A DNA stretch of 64,000 bases from Serripes groenlandicus (GCA_031761405.1 JASEVX010000011.1:63241543-63305542), one strand, 5' to 3'. Shown: positions 33,246 through 44,713, counted from the first letter of the stretch. Made by a program: numbers and translations. Notes: generated from the sequence alone by a model not told the origin.

Positions 33246-33945
33246 GTGGAATTATGTTACTGTAAGAGTATGTTTAGGAAGCGCTGTTATAAATGGTATT
33301 GTGTTACTGTAAGAGTATGTTCAAAAGGCGCCGTTATAAATGGAATTATATTACTGTAAGAGTAAGTGCAGGAAGCACCGTTATAAGTGGAATTATGTTA
33401 CTGTAAGGGTATGTTCATGAAGGACTTTTATAAGTGGAATTATGTTACTGTAAGAGTAAGTGCAGGAAGCACTGTTATAAGTGGAATTATGTTACTGTAA
33501 GGGTATGTTCATGAAGGACTTTTATAAGTGGAATTATGTTACTGTAAGAGTAAGTGCAGGAAGCACTGTTATAAGTGGAATTATGTTGCTGTAAGAGCAC
33601 TATTATAAGTGGAATTATGTTACTGTAAGAGTATGTTCATGAAGGACTTTTATTAGTGGAATTATGTTGCTGTAAGAGCACTATTATAAGTGGAATTATG
33701 TTACTGTAAGAGTATGTTCATGAAGGACTTTTATTAGTGGAATTATGTTGCTGTAAGAGCACTATTATAAGTGGAATTATGTTACTGTAAGAGTATGTTC
33801 ATGAAGGACTTTTATTAGTGAAATTATGTTGCTGTAAGAGCACTATTATAAGTGGAATTATGTTAATGTAACAGTAAGTGCAAGAAGCACTTTTATAAGT
33901 GGAATTATGTTGCTGTAAGAGTATGTTCAGGAAGTGCTGTAAAAA
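33218..33945 (+). repeat. 47-bp minisatellite starting inside the coding end of exon A
   Basis: About 15 units with period 47 bp (gtatgttcaggaagcactgt... at 33221, 33268 and onward). Later units alternate full and shortened forms (tgctgtaagagcactattat), giving a higher-order period of about 82 bp. The TAA of exon A lies in unit 1. Confidence 0.88.
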
Positions 33946-33999
33946 GTATAATTACTGAGTGAGTTACCGGTACTGTAAACCTGATGATAAAATAGCTCT

Positions 34000-34056
34000 A
34001 GATTAGGCGTGTTTAGCATCTTCTAAAATCCTTATTTGAGTGCCTACAACAGGTTT
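34000..34056 (+). repeat. Half copy of the foldback element
   Basis: agctctagattaggcgtgtt to ccttatttgagtgcctacaa; the second arm is missing. Confidence 0.5.
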
Positions 34057-34059
34057 TAT

Positions 34060-34225
34060 CCCTTTCCTACATTTGTACAGACGCTTTCTAAAGCCTCTGC
34101 AGCAGACGATCTTTGAAAACATTGTAGCAAAAGAAAAAATTGCTCATTATGAGCGATTTCTCCTTGTGCCACAATGTTTTTAGCTCTATTCAATTATTAC
34201 ACATTCATATATAGACATTTTACTA
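34060..34225 (-). mobile_element. TTAA-MITE, left part
   Basis: ccctttcctacatttgtaca, gcctctgcagcagacgat and the centre are clear; the right end is not recognisable. Confidence 0.65.
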
Positions 34226-35628
34226 GGGATGGGAATGAATAATCGAAAAATTGGCTGAATGAACAAATTCAATTTTCGAATGTGAATATTCATTTTTTTC
34301 TCAGCAGATGTCTTTTTTGAAATAATTACCTTACGGTAGTAGGAGCCTTTAAATGGGCAACATTTCAAATTATGATCAGCTTGATAATTTCTTAATGTGT
34401 ATCATTTCCTGGATTCAAAAACAAAATTTAAAAGAAATTTAACCTCAAATAACAATTTTATTTTAATTTTAATTACCCTACCCCCCTTTCAGAATGTTCG
34501 ATAAAAACGACATCACCCGAGAGACAAGAAAAATCCTTTATTTCATTTATTTTTCAACATTTTGGTAATACTTTGGTATCAAAGTAACAAGAAATATATT
34601 TGCTTTCAGAAATAATACATTATTGATCACATCACTAACAAATATAATCAAACTGTACTGGAATAGTGATATGGTATTACGATTTTAACATACTATTTTG
34701 ACCGCGTAAAATTGGAACATCGACGCTTAAAAGCAAAAATCAACAAGTTCTAGAAATACTCATGACCTGTTCTTTATTGATAATTAACTTTAACCTTTTG
34801 GATACATTATGCCAAAAAATCAAAATGTTTTAAGTCTCATTTAAAAAAAATAGAGTTTGAAATTCCCAACCACCTATTTCAGCCGTGACTGCAAGTAATA
34901 AAATCTTCAAAGAAGCTAATATTTATGTATAGAAATATATTTAATTACTTTTTAATTCAAAGTACAATATAAACTTCTGTAAAAAGTGTTAGCTAATGAA
35001 AACAAAGAAGAAAAAAAGAAAAAAAAAATTGGCTTCTGGAGGGATCATTCGAACCACTACCTTGAAACCCTCAAAAGATTTGAAGTCCTGCGCTTAACAA
35101 AATTGGCTAAAGCATTAAAATTGAAGAGTTTCAAGTGGAGGTTTTCATTACGCTCCTCTACTACCTTAAATTAAGCAAACAAAAAATCATCAATTTCTAA
35201 CAAGAGTGCAGGTCATAGCTTTCCTCTTTTAGCCTTGGAAATATTTCCATGTTTTTTTTGCCCCAAAGTCTGTTGCAAATTTGCTTTATAAATGTGTAAA
35301 ATCTACCAATTTGAAGCCTATACATGTATAACATTAAAAAATAATTTCTTAAAGTAAAAACAAAAATTAAACATACATCATGATACACAAGTCACTTTAC
35401 AAAATACCTTGCAAACTTTGATCGTTCAACATGATGCATACAGAGAGTGAAGAGCAATCACATTTGTAACAAATGTATTCAAGCTCTCTTCTTGATTTAT
35501 GTGGGTACGTTTAAAAACGTGTTATATATACACACACAATACCTTATTATATTGGCTTTTATTAATTATAAGAAAAACAGCCAATTCTTTAAATGTAAAA
35601 AAAATGGAATATATAGAGCTACAATTAA
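34226..35628. other. Intron stretch, no gene recognised
   Basis: About 1.4 kb, strongly AT-rich, with poly-A/T runs and only random short ORFs. Confidence 0.55.
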
Positions 35629-35771
35629 TGGATAATCCTATGACTAAAAGTGGAAAACATTGTGTCAAAAGGAGAAATTGTTCGTTTTGAGCAATTTCTT
35701 CTTTTGTCACTATGTTTTCAAAAAGCTGTCTGCTGCAGAGGCGTCAGAAAGCGTCTATATGAGGGAAAGGG
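35629..35771 (+). mobile_element. TTAA-MITE, right half
   Basis: Starts at tggataatcctatgactaaa and ends gagggaaaggg before TTAA at 35772-35775. Confidence 0.8.
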
Positions 35772-35865
35772 TTAAAGTCACTTGGCCGAAAGTAGTCTGA
35801 GCCTACGACAGAGGTGAGACAGAATGTAATGAGTCAATAGTGTAAGAGATTGAGTTTCGCCTAGA

Positions 35866-36010
35866 ATTTTCAAAGTAGTCTGCTACAGATTTGATGTATA
35901 TGGGGAAGGGTTAATGAGTTATTAAAAATCCATATTTATAAATGAAAATGTAATTATTGAAAGAAAAAAAAAAAGATGTTTTCAAAAGACGTCTGCTGCA
36001 GATGAGTCGA
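35866..36010. mobile_element. TTAA-MITE end fragments
   Basis: A right-type end 35866-35910 followed by TTAA, and an inner fragment 35970-36010 (ttttcaaaagacgtctgctg). They lie about 100 bp before exon B. Confidence 0.5.
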
Positions 36011-36107
36011 CGTGCCAGTAAGTTCTTAAAACAAATGGACACAATTTAAATCAAATTTCATTTCTATCGATCCTGACCCTTAAGTAGATGTACAATTCCA
36101 ATTTCAG

Positions 36108-36496
36108 ATCTCTTTTTCACCAAACTCCCTCATCAGGGTCGAATGAACATGGCAGGGGACACAACTCTATCCGATTCAATTCAAAGTCCTACAACTCCAT
36201 CTGAACCCATTGAATCTAATGAAACAGTGATAGAAAAACTGCAGGACGGTACATTCAAATGTGTGATTTGTCAGCGTATATTTAAGCGCAGGGATTATGT
36301 GAAGAAGCATTTATTAATTCATTTTGGAGTTCATCCGTATAAGTGTGCTTATTGTTCGGGAATGTTTCGACAAAGAAGTCAGTATCGCCTTCACATGTTC
36401 ACAAAACACGGTGTTGAGATTGATAATGTAGGTTCACCATCAACCATTTCCCACATACAAATGCCTTCTGACGCACCACCAGCAGACAACATTTGA
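36108..36496 (+). CDS. Alternative last exon B: two C2H2 zinc fingers, C-terminus from a MITE
   Basis: Acceptor ccaatttcAG, phase 1 (codon a|at). It encodes 129 residues. A linker with LFFTKLPHQGRMNMAGD precedes finger 1 (FKCVIC...KKHLLIH, x3) and finger 2 (YKCAYC...RLHMFTKH, x4). The inter-finger linker is FGVHPYK rather than TGEKP. Contact residues: finger 1 R,D,Y,K, identical to exon A; finger 2 Q,S,Q,L. From 36444 onward the exon is TTAA-MITE sequence: the last 17 residues (TISHIQMPSDAPPADNI) and the TGA come from its left terminus. The spliced product is 421 residues. The acceptor and finger core are strong; the exact natural end is the least certain part. Confidence 0.82.
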
Positions 36497-36601
36497 AAAC
36501 ATTGTCTCAACAGTTTCTCTATTCATTAAAGAGATGTCCCATAGTTTTGCCTAGATGTTTCTAAAGTCGTCTGCTGCAGGTTTGTCGTATGTGGGAAAAT
36601 C
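36444..36601 (-). mobile_element. TTAA-MITE overlapping the end of exon B
   Basis: 158 bp. Left end ccatttcccacatac preceded by TCAA; right end gtatgtgggaaaatc followed by TTAA (36602-36605). Inner motifs tctgacgcaccaccagcaga and gtcgtctgctgcaggtttgt identify the family. Confidence 0.8.
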
Positions 36602-36754
36602 TTAAGAATTTCAAAGATCTGAAAATACCACAGGGGAAAAGTGTGGACTAGAAAATGTTGATACAAAGAAAAAAGAAATGAGAGGAAATTTATAAATATT
36701 TCATTATTGAATATCTTCTCTTGTTCCTGCAATGATTTTAGTTAATCTGAGCAT

Positions 36755-37080
36755 GCAGTGTAGGCCGAGCTATTGTGAATATTCAGCGTCTGACGTCTGT
36801 CCGTCTGTCTGTAATTTCACTGGAAGGTTCCTTAGGTGGTCCTCTTTCAAAATAGTCCATGTAGAATATTTGTTGATGTGGCATCACAAAAGGGCTAAAA
36901 AACTTGTACAACAAAAAGACGGGGGGGTGCTTGGAGTAGCTTGTTTTTCTTAAATGTAAATAGTAAAAGCTTAAAAAATCTTCTGGTCCAAAAGTACTGG
37001 CACAATTTTGAAAATAGTTCAGCACAAAGGTTCCATAGGTAACCTGCTACCAACATTGTTTAAATTATTTCGATTCTTAG
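36755..37080 (+). mobile_element. Pearl-like element, short
   Basis: gccgagctattgtgaatattc, then gtctgtccgtctgtctgt, then one core-like unit related to the 24.4-kb element (cctttcaaaatagtcc). Confidence 0.5.
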
Positions 37081-37160
37081 ATAAACATTGCATGCCACCA
37101 AGGGAAGGAGCTTGATTTGCTTATAATGTATAATTTGTTAAAACTTTGAAAACTATTGAA

Positions 37161-37380
37161 GTTTCCCTCATACGACAATTCTGCAGCAGACGACTTTGAA
37201 CGTATTTTGTCAAAACATAGAAAATCTCCATAGTTGAATGGATAACCTATGACAAAAAGTGGAAAACATTGTGGCAAAAGTAGAAATTGCACGTTTTGTG
37301 CAATTTCTACTTTTGACACTATGTTTTCAAAAAGCCGTCTGCTGCAGAGGCGTCAGAAAGCGTCTATATGAGGGAAAGGG
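37161..37380 (+). mobile_element. TTAA-MITE, nearly complete
   Basis: The left end is clipped (gtttccctcatacgac, no TTAA); the right end is intact before TTAA at 37381-37384. Confidence 0.85.
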
Positions 37381-37410
37381 TTAAATCAGGTTAGCGATAT
37401 CGGACCATCA

Positions 37411-37680
37411 TGGCCCACTTTCCCATGTCATGTGCATTTTAACGCATTTGTAGCAGGTGACTTTTGAAACCATTTGCAATAGCTAGGTCATAATAATTAG
37501 CAGTTCAATAGCTAGGTCATAATAATTAGCAGTTCAATAGCTAGGTCATAATAATTAGCAGTTCAATAGCTAGGTCATAATAATTAGCAGTTCAATAGCT
37601 AGGTCATAATAATTAGCAGTTTCTCCTTTTCCATATTTTTCCCTTCATGTTTTTTGTCATCTGCTTAACTGTCTGATGAA
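37411..37680 (-). mobile_element. Diverged TTAA-MITE containing a minisatellite
   Basis: Left-type cactttcccatgtcatgtgc and tgtagcaggtgacttttgaa; the centre is occupied by the 29-bp array, and tctccttttccata resumes afterwards. Confidence 0.6.
37477..37621 (+). repeat. 29-bp tandem repeat, five exact units
   Basis: Unit caatagctaggtcataataa + ttagcagtt, five perfect copies in 145 bp, sitting at the hairpin centre of a MITE. Confidence 0.95.
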
Positions 37681-37839
37681 AACTTTACTTGGGGAAGCAA
37701 GTTAGTTTGATATAAAGGTGACCTTTAAAAAACACATGAATTTTAATAATTAAGGATGGCATGCTAGCATAATGTTTCTACTTTTGTTGAAATTATTACT
37801 GATTCGATTAAAAATAAAATCGCAGTTATTGTATGTTCT

Positions 37840-38170
37840 TTGATGATCTTTTTTCAAAACTGTTTAAATATTTGAATTATATGTAGAGCTTAGGTTGCTG
37901 CAGCATCAGAGAGGGGGAAGATGCAAACATTTTAAAATTCTTCTTGTCTGAATCTGATATCAAAATGATATGGCAGGAATCTTCCTTATGTCACCCTTTA
38001 CAAAAACTGTTCTAGTCATATTGATTTGTTGAAAAACATGGCACTTAGGTAGATTCAGATAAGGGGTAAAATCTTTTTTTGTCTATATTTCAAGATACAT
38101 GTAATTTTGGTTGAAATGGTCCTTAGGTGTACATAGATACAAAAATCTACAAAAATATTTCAATAAAGTT
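37840..38170 (+). repeat. Diverged relative of the 24.4-kb element core
   Basis: ttgctgcagcatcagagagg, aaaattcttcttgtctgaatc and tgatttgttgaaaaacatgg match that core in order. Confidence 0.55.
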
Positions 38171-38335
38171 CTACTTTTGGCTTTCCATAGTTTGTTCAGT
38201 TTGTAATATTACAAAAAAGTAATGTCCTTGACTCAAACTGATAATGCGTGTTTTTTTTTTACTGTTTGACCCCTTTCTATTTATTTCACACTCTTGATCA
38301 GAGTTTCCAAGTTCTACTTTTCTAAACATGTTTAA

Positions 38336-38561
38336 ACCTATCCCACAGCCAACAAATTTGCAGCAAACTATATTGAACACATATCTAGGCAAAATTTAGG
38401 AAAATCTCTATGAAACAGACTGACTATTGAATAGAATTGAAATCATTGTACTAAAAGAAGATAATGCTCATTATGAGCAATATCTCCTTTGGCCACTTAC
38501 TTTTCAAAAAATTTGCTGTCTGGTATAGAGACCTCAATAAACGTCTTTATGTGGGAAAGAG
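38336..38561 (+). mobile_element. TTAA-MITE, old full-length copy
   Basis: cctatcccacagccaac to tatgtgggaaagag, TTAA at 38562-38565. Many substitutions. Confidence 0.75.
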
Positions 38562-38614
38562 TTAATTCAAAGGGATAGATAGGAAGGATTTAACTGGTAT
38601 TTTCCCAACAATAT

Positions 38615-38765
38615 CTCTGTTATAACTCAATCAAACTTTATCTTGTGGGTACTTAAAAGAATCGTCTCACTGAGACAATTCTTTTTTGAGTACTCACAAG
38701 ATAGTTTTTGGGGTTCATATAATGATTTTGGGATGTGAAATACCCTTCTTATGTAGAGCCCTGGG
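38615..38765 (+). repeat. Foldback element copy
   Basis: Hairpin gggtacttaaaagaatcgtc / gacaattcttttttgagtac, ending cttatgtagagccctgg. Confidence 0.7.
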
Positions 38766-39119
38766 GACCTGGGGTTCATTTTTCTACTTTGTTTAAAAAT
38801 CACATTTTTGATTGATATGTTCAGAGGTTCAGTTATTTCTGCTGATGCTGTCTTTTAGGAGGAAAAATGTTAAATTTTGTATCCATTAATGGTTTGAATA
38901 AAAAAAAAATATGCATGACAATAAAAACACTCTTATAAATAGTCAATGTTTCGGGCTAATGCCTTCTTCAGGTTATTACAAACACCACGAATTATGTTGT
39001 ATCCATTTTGAAAGCAATGAACATGAAAAAACATACATGAATTTATGTTCATTGTGCTTTAAATTGACTCAACTTTGTTTGTGCTCTTTGTATTAAAAAA
39101 ATGGAGTGACAGCAAATAA

Positions 39120-39331
39120 CCCTTTCCCAAATACAGCAAATCTGCAGCAGACGACTTTATATATAAATTGGAAAATCTTGATAAGTGAAAGTATGATTGT
39201 TGTATTAAAAGAGTTGAAAACATTGAGGCAAATGGAGAATTTGCTCATTTTGAGAATTTTTTTCATTTGCCACTATCTTTTCAAGAGTTATCTGCTTCAG
39301 AGGTGTCAAAATGCGTCTTTATGTTGGAAGG
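39120..39331 (+). mobile_element. TTAA-MITE, old copy
   Basis: The flanks are ATAA on both sides. Left ccctttcccaaatacagc, right gcgtctttatgttggaagg. Confidence 0.75.
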
Positions 39332-39450
39332 ATAACTGAAAGACAGAAAGATGTGTGGCAAGAAAAAAGAATTGGGTTTCTAAATTTGTTTATATAAATT
39401 AAGAGTTGTCTGTATTGATATCATCTTGCAAAAAAGGTTTATATGTTAAA

Positions 39451-39619
39451 CCGTTCCCACCGGCAGACGACTTTTAAATACATTGTGGCAAAAGGAGAAT
39501 TTGCTAATCATGGGCAATTCCTCCATTTAAATTTAATTCATAGACAATTTCCATATATTTGACTAGATAGTTTCAAATTCGTCTGCTGCAAAAATAATTA
39601 TATGTTACTAAGGAAAGGA
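39451..39619 (-). mobile_element. TTAA-MITE, old copy
   Basis: TTAA at 39446-39449 and 39620-39623; ends ccgttcccaccggcagacga and ctaaggaaagga. Confidence 0.7.
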
Positions 39620-39639
39620 TTAAATATAAATAAATAAAA

Positions 39640-39755
39640 GAGTTGAAAACATTGTGTGTAAAGGATAAATTACTTATTTTTAGAAATTTCTGTTTTTCCC
39701 ACAATGTTTTCATTGCTGCAGATAGACCATAATATCGTCTTTATCAGAGAAAGGG
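39640..39755 (+). mobile_element. TTAA-MITE, right half
   Basis: gttgaaaacattgtgtgtaa to gtctttatcagagaaaggg. Confidence 0.55.
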
Positions 39756-39835
39756 TCGATTTTCTATTGAAGCTAATGCCTTGAGATAATAGTAAAGATT
39801 AAAGTTGTAAAACACTTATTAGCTCATCTGTTTTT

Positions 39836-41350
39836 AGCTTACCTATGCACGAAGTGCAAGGTGAGCTATTGTGATCACATTTTGTCCGGCGTCCGTCCGG
39901 CGTGCGTCGTCAGTCGTCCGTCGTGCGTCGTCAACATTTGAGCTTGTTAACACTCTACGGGCTACATTTTGCATCCAATCTTCATGAAAGTTTATCAGAA
40001 CGTTCATCTCCATAAAATCTTGGACAAGTTCGAAACTGGGCCATATGAGGTCAAAAACTAGGTCACTAGGTCGAATTGAAGGGAAATCTTGTTAACACTC
40101 TGGAGGCCACATTTTCAACTTGACCATGTTGAAACTTTATCAGAATGTTTGTCTTGATGATATGTAGGTCAAGTTCGAACATGGGTCACATCGGGTCAAA
40201 AAGTAGGTCACTAGGTCAAATTGAAGGAAAATCTTGTTAACACTCCAGAGGCTGCAATTTTTGCTTCAGCAGTTTGAAATTTTGTCAAAATGTTTGTCTT
40301 AAAAATATCTAGGTCAAGTTCGAATATGGGTTATGCCGGGTCAAAAACTAGGTCACTAGGTCAAATTGAAGGAAAATCTTGTTAACACTTTTGATGCCGC
40401 ATTTTTTGCTTCAGCAGCTTGAAATTTGGTCAGAATGTTTGTCTTAAAGATATCTAGTTCAAGTTCAAATATGGGTCATATTGGATCAGAAACTAGGTCA
40501 CTAGGCCAAATTGAGGGGAAATCTTGTTAACTCTGTAGAAGCCGCATGTTTTGCTTCAGCGGCTTGAAATTTTGTCAGAATGTTGAGCTGAATAATATCT
40601 AAACCAAGTTCGAATATGGGTCATGCCGGGTCAAAAACTAGGTCACTAGGTCAAATTGAAGGAAAATCTTGTTAACACTTTGGATGCCGCAATTTTTGCT
40701 TCAGCAGCTTGAAATTTGGTCAGAATGTTTGTCTAAATGATATCTAGGCCAAGTTCGGATATGGGTCATGCCGGGTTAAAAACTAGGTCACTAGGCCCAA
40801 TTGAAGGGTAATCTTGTTAACACTCTGGATACTGCATTTTTAATTTCAGCATGATAAAACTTTATCAGAATGTTTTTCTTGATGATATGTAGGCCAAGTT
40901 TGAATATGGGTCATGCTGGGTCAAAAACTAGGTCACTAGATCAAATTGAAGGAAAATCTTGTGAACACTTTGGATGCCGCATTTTGTGTTTCAGCAGCTT
41001 GAAATTTGGTCAGAATGTTTGTCTGAATTATATCTAGGTCAAGTTCGAATATGGGTCATATTGGATCAGAAACTAGGTCAATAAAGGAAAATATTGTTCA
41101 AACTCCGGAGGCCGCATTTTTACTTTGAGCAAGTTGAAACTTTGTCAGAATGTTGTCTTGATGATATCTAGTCCATGTTGGAATATGGGTCATATCAGGT
41201 AAAAAAATATAGATCACTAGGCCAAATGAAGGAAAATATTGTTAACACTGTGGAGGTTGTATTCAGAATAATTGTCTTGATGTGTTTTGCATTGCAGTAC
41301 ATTGTATAATTAAGGTGAGCGATCCAGGGCCATCATGGCCCTCTTGTTTG
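39836..41350 (+). mobile_element. Pearl-like element with about eight ~146-bp units
   Basis: Starts ttagcttacctatgcacgaa / gtgcaaggtgagctattgtg (hairpin), then gtccggcgtccgtccgg. Units repeat aaaaactaggtcactaggtc at about 40049, 40199, 40344, 40490, 40636, 40782 and 40928. It ends gtgagcgatccagggccatc and ggccctcttgttt, a hairpin end like those of 20251 and 24453. Confidence 0.8.
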
Positions 41351-41619
41351 AAGAAAAAAGTCTTGTGTATTGTCATACCCTTGGCGTCATCGTCGTCGTC
41401 ACAAAACTTTACCTCTTAATTCACAAACTGTTAAACATTTTCAAATGAAACTTAATACACATTTTCCTAGGAATAATATGCATGTATATACCAAGTCACA
41501 TTACTCTGGCTTTAAAAAGTAATTCAGTAATACCCCTTTTTTTACTGAGAAAAAAGCAGATGAGCGTTGGCGTTCGCTTGTGGAGCTCTTGTTTTTAAAC
41601 ATTGTCACAATGTTTTTAA

Positions 41620-41761
41620 CCCTTTCCCACATTCAACAGATTTGCAGCAGACGACTGAATAGATATTGCTAAAAACATGAAAATTCTCCATTTAAGGGAG
41701 TTCAATAATTAAATAGAGTTGACAACATTGTGGCAAAATGAGAAATTGCTCGTTTTGAGAA
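41620..41761 (+). mobile_element. TTAA-MITE, left part
   Basis: TTAA at 41616-41619; homology stops after the central gctcgttttgaga. Confidence 0.7.
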
Positions 41762-41836
41762 TGGGTGCAGGGATAGGATATCTACATTACAAGATGTTCC
41801 TCCTGCACACTGAACCTGTAACAAGGTCAGTGAACC

Positions 41837-41920
41837 CTTTCCCACATTAACCTAATCTACTGTAGAACATTTGGAAAACATTCTTTGCAAAAACATAGAA
41901 ATCACTTAGAATGAAAAAAA
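41837..41920 (+). mobile_element. TTAA-MITE, left fragment
   Basis: ccctttcccacattaac followed by a diverged inner part. Confidence 0.5.
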
Positions 41921-42127
41921 AAAACAATTGTATCCCTTATTACTGATGTTACAATGGCCTCACACAGAGATGGTGCAGCTGTTTATTTATGTGAAATCAG
42001 AACAAGGCTATTTTTGTTTGGCCTGGCAGTAACAGTTTCTTTGATCATAGATTTTAAAAAAGATTTTACTAGGCAATTGTTAAATAGTATAAATATTATC
42101 ACAACAACGGACTAGAAGAAAGTTTTT

Positions 42128-42265
42128 GGAAAATATAATAAGCAATTTCTTCTTTTGTCACAATTTCTTCTTTTGTCACAATTTCTTCTTTTGTCTTCTT
42201 TTGTCACAATTTCTTCTTTTGTCACAATTTCTTCTTTTGTCACAATATGTTCAAAAGTTGTCCAA
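42128..42265 (+). repeat. 19-bp tandem repeat grown from a MITE centre
   Basis: caatttcttcttttgtcaca is repeated five to six times with one internal deletion (ttttgtcttcttttgtc). A normal MITE right arm (atatgttcaaaagttgtcc) follows. Confidence 0.85.
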
Positions 42266-42275
42266 TGCAGTTGCA

Positions 42276-42560
42276 CCAAGTGGACCGGCAGTCTAGTGGT
42301 TAACTTGCTGGACTCAATCCAGAGATGAGGGGTTCAAATTCTGCCCGGGTTCTGGATGTTTCTTAGGTGATTTAAAGTGTCTCCCACTCAACTAGAGGTC
42401 AAGTACTGGTCCTTTCCAGGAAAAAGTGCCTCGCTTGTATCGGTGCTGACACGGAGCACATTCAAGAACCAAGGGGTCTTTTCAGAAAGACCTAGGGTAT
42501 CGCACCCGGACCCCTTGTATCTTACTCTTTCTCTTGAATTTATCTGCACCTGTCAGATGC
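42276..42560 (+). mobile_element. tRNA-derived SINE (same family as 14888)
   Basis: ggcagtctagtggttaact, tggactcaatccag, B-box-like ggttcaaattc, and the shared body ccaaggggtcttttcagaaa / gggtatcgcacccgga. Confidence 0.75.
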
Positions 42561-42789
42561 TTGTATATATAGTGTACTCTACCAAATGGACTCGATCAGA
42601 GAAAGGTGAGAAAGGGTTAAGAAGTTAAAAGAACATAAGACTATTCACTAATCAGTCACATAGTTGCCTCACATCAATATGCTGTTGATTTGCACTAGTA
42701 GCTGTCATTAACTACGAGAGCCATATTTATGTACTGGTGCGAGAGAGCCAGGAACCATATGGTTAGGTGAATTGGCTACCATGATATAA

Positions 42790-42991
42790 CCCTTTCCCAC
42801 ATACAGCATATCTGAAGCAGATGACTTTGAAATCCTATATAAAAAAATGAAAATTGAATTATTAAAAAGAGTAGATAACATTGTGTCAAAAGGAGAAATT
42901 GCTCGTCTTGAGCAATTTCTTCTTTTGCCAAAATGTTTTCAAAAGTCGTCTGCTACAGATGCGTAAAAATGTGTCTACAGGTGGGAAAGGA
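42790..42991 (+). mobile_element. TTAA-MITE, complete old copy
   Basis: Left flank ATAA, right flank AATAA. It ends 133 bp before exon C. Confidence 0.75.
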
Positions 42992-43124
42992 ATAAAACTA
43001 TTGTTGTAAACAACATCTATAAACTTGAATCAAGCACAAATCAAAGTGTAGGAAGAAGTCAGCAATACATTAATTATGTATATAAAATTGATCTGGAGAT
43101 TAAGAAATACCCCTTCTTTTTCAG

Positions 43125-43600
43125 CCCAAGTATCAGGGCATTCAAGTCAGGATCAGTCGAAGACAAGACGTGTATCTGAAACAGGGACTTCTTTTAACAT
43201 TCAAGCAAAGACGGCAACCAATTTATCATTTACAGCACAAAGTGGCAGTTTTTCAGAGTTCTCAAATTCCCAAAGTGAGGAAATGGGGAACGGTATAACA
43301 ACAATTTCTGATAATGCTGACAATTATTTAAACAATGTAACATTTGATGGATCAGATTCGATGTATGTTAAACTTACTACGGAACTTGGCCGGTGTTATT
43401 ATGAATGTCAGATATGTAGTAAGGTTTTTGGAGGTCACCAGGACACTATCCGGCATGTTCGGACACACACAGGGGAGAAACCATTTTGTTGTGCTGTCTG
43501 TAATTCTTCATTCACAAGGGAGAGTTCATTATACAGACATACTAGAAAGGCACATGCAGTGAATTATGATAATGTGATGATGAATGAAACGTGTCCATGA
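43125..43600 (+). CDS. Alternative last exon C: two C2H2 zinc fingers
   Basis: Acceptor cttctttttcAG, phase 1 (codon a|cc). 158 residues, the longest of the four. About 100 residues of Ser/Gln/Asn-rich linker precede finger 1 (YECQIC...RHVRTH, x3), TGEKPF and finger 2 (FCCAVC...RHTRKAH, x4), then a short tail ending NETCP. Contact residues -1,2,3,6: G,Q,D,R and R,S,S,R, unlike exons A and B but close to exon D. Spliced product 450 residues. The stop TGA (43598-43600) is followed within 15 bp by an old MITE. Confidence 0.85.
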
Positions 43601-43614
43601 AAAATACAAACTTG

Positions 43615-43832
43615 GCCATCTTTCTCACGTACAACAAATCGGCAGCAGACGACTTTGAATATATTAAGGCAAAAATACTGTAAATCCTCATAATTTTTTA
43701 CATCATTACTGAAAAAAGTTGAAAACATTGTGACAAAAGGAAAAATTACTCTTTTTGAGCAATTTCTCCTTTTGTCACAATGTTCTAAATTGAGTCTTCT
43801 GCCACAGAGGTGTCTGTATGTGGGAAGGGGCC
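43615..43832 (-). mobile_element. TTAA-MITE, old copy after exon C
   Basis: Left atctttctcacgtacaac and cggcagcagacgactttga; right gtcttctgccacagaggtgt and tgtgggaagggg. Confidence 0.65.
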
Positions 43833-43944
43833 AAATTTGAAGACAAATATGTTTTTGTTTCATAAAGATATTGAAGACTATTAGAAGTCATAACTACGAC
43901 CAAAAGCTTCATATTTTGTACAAATGATTATATTATATGCTTAA

Positions 43945-44153
43945 CCCTTTCCCTCATATAGACATTTTCTGACGCCTCTGCATCAGACGACTTTTTGTAA
44001 ACATAGTGACAAAAGAAGAACAAAACGTGCAATTTCTCCTTTTGTCACAATGTTTTCCACTTTTTGTCATCCATTCAATTATGGAGATTTTCTATTTTTT
44101 GACAAAATACGTTCAAAGTCGTCTGCTGCAGAATTGCTGTAGGAGAGAAAGGG
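43945..44153 (-). mobile_element. TTAA-MITE, complete copy
   Basis: 209 bp with TTAA at 43941-43944 and 44154-44157. Confidence 0.9.
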
Positions 44154-44270
44154 TTAAATCATACATGACATTGTAGTTCCATGAAGTTGACAAGTGTTTT
44201 ATTTTGTACATCCTGCAGCACATATTATCTACAGTGTAGTAACATTGAGGAAAATTGAGAAATTGCTTAA

Positions 44271-44489
44271 CCCTTTCCCACCTACAACAAATCTGTAGCA
44301 GACAACTTTGAAAACCTATATACAAAAACGTGAAAAATCTCCATCAGTGAGTTTAATTATTTTAAAGAGTTTAAAACATTGTGGCAAAAGGAGAAATTGC
44401 TCGTTTTGAGCAATTTCTTCTTTTGTCACAATGTTTTCAAAAGTCGTCTGCTTCAGAGGCGTCAGAAAGCGTCTGTATGAGGGAAAGGG
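44271..44489 (+). mobile_element. TTAA-MITE, complete copy
   Basis: 219 bp with TTAA at 44267-44270 and 44490-44493. The preceding 70 bp (catcctgcagcacatatt... gagaaattgc) look like an older MITE it entered. Confidence 0.9.
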
Positions 44490-44713
44490 TTAATACAAGC
44501 AACGTCTTATTTTCTCAATTTTGATCCTGTATTTATATTTATATAATGTCACAAGAGATGTTGTTATCTGTCAATTGATTCAACTTTTGAAAGAATCCCT
44601 GACGTCAACTGCTCGGTCGATAATAACAAAGGACTATCAATACAGGGGTTGTGAGTTTGAACACCAATGATTCGTTCACTATTTTTAGTTTCATCCATCA
44701 CCAATGGGCTTAA

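Noticed and set aside
37477..37621. CRISPR-like array of five exact repeats
   Set aside because: Units are directly adjacent with no variable spacers, in a eukaryotic repeat; a plain minisatellite.
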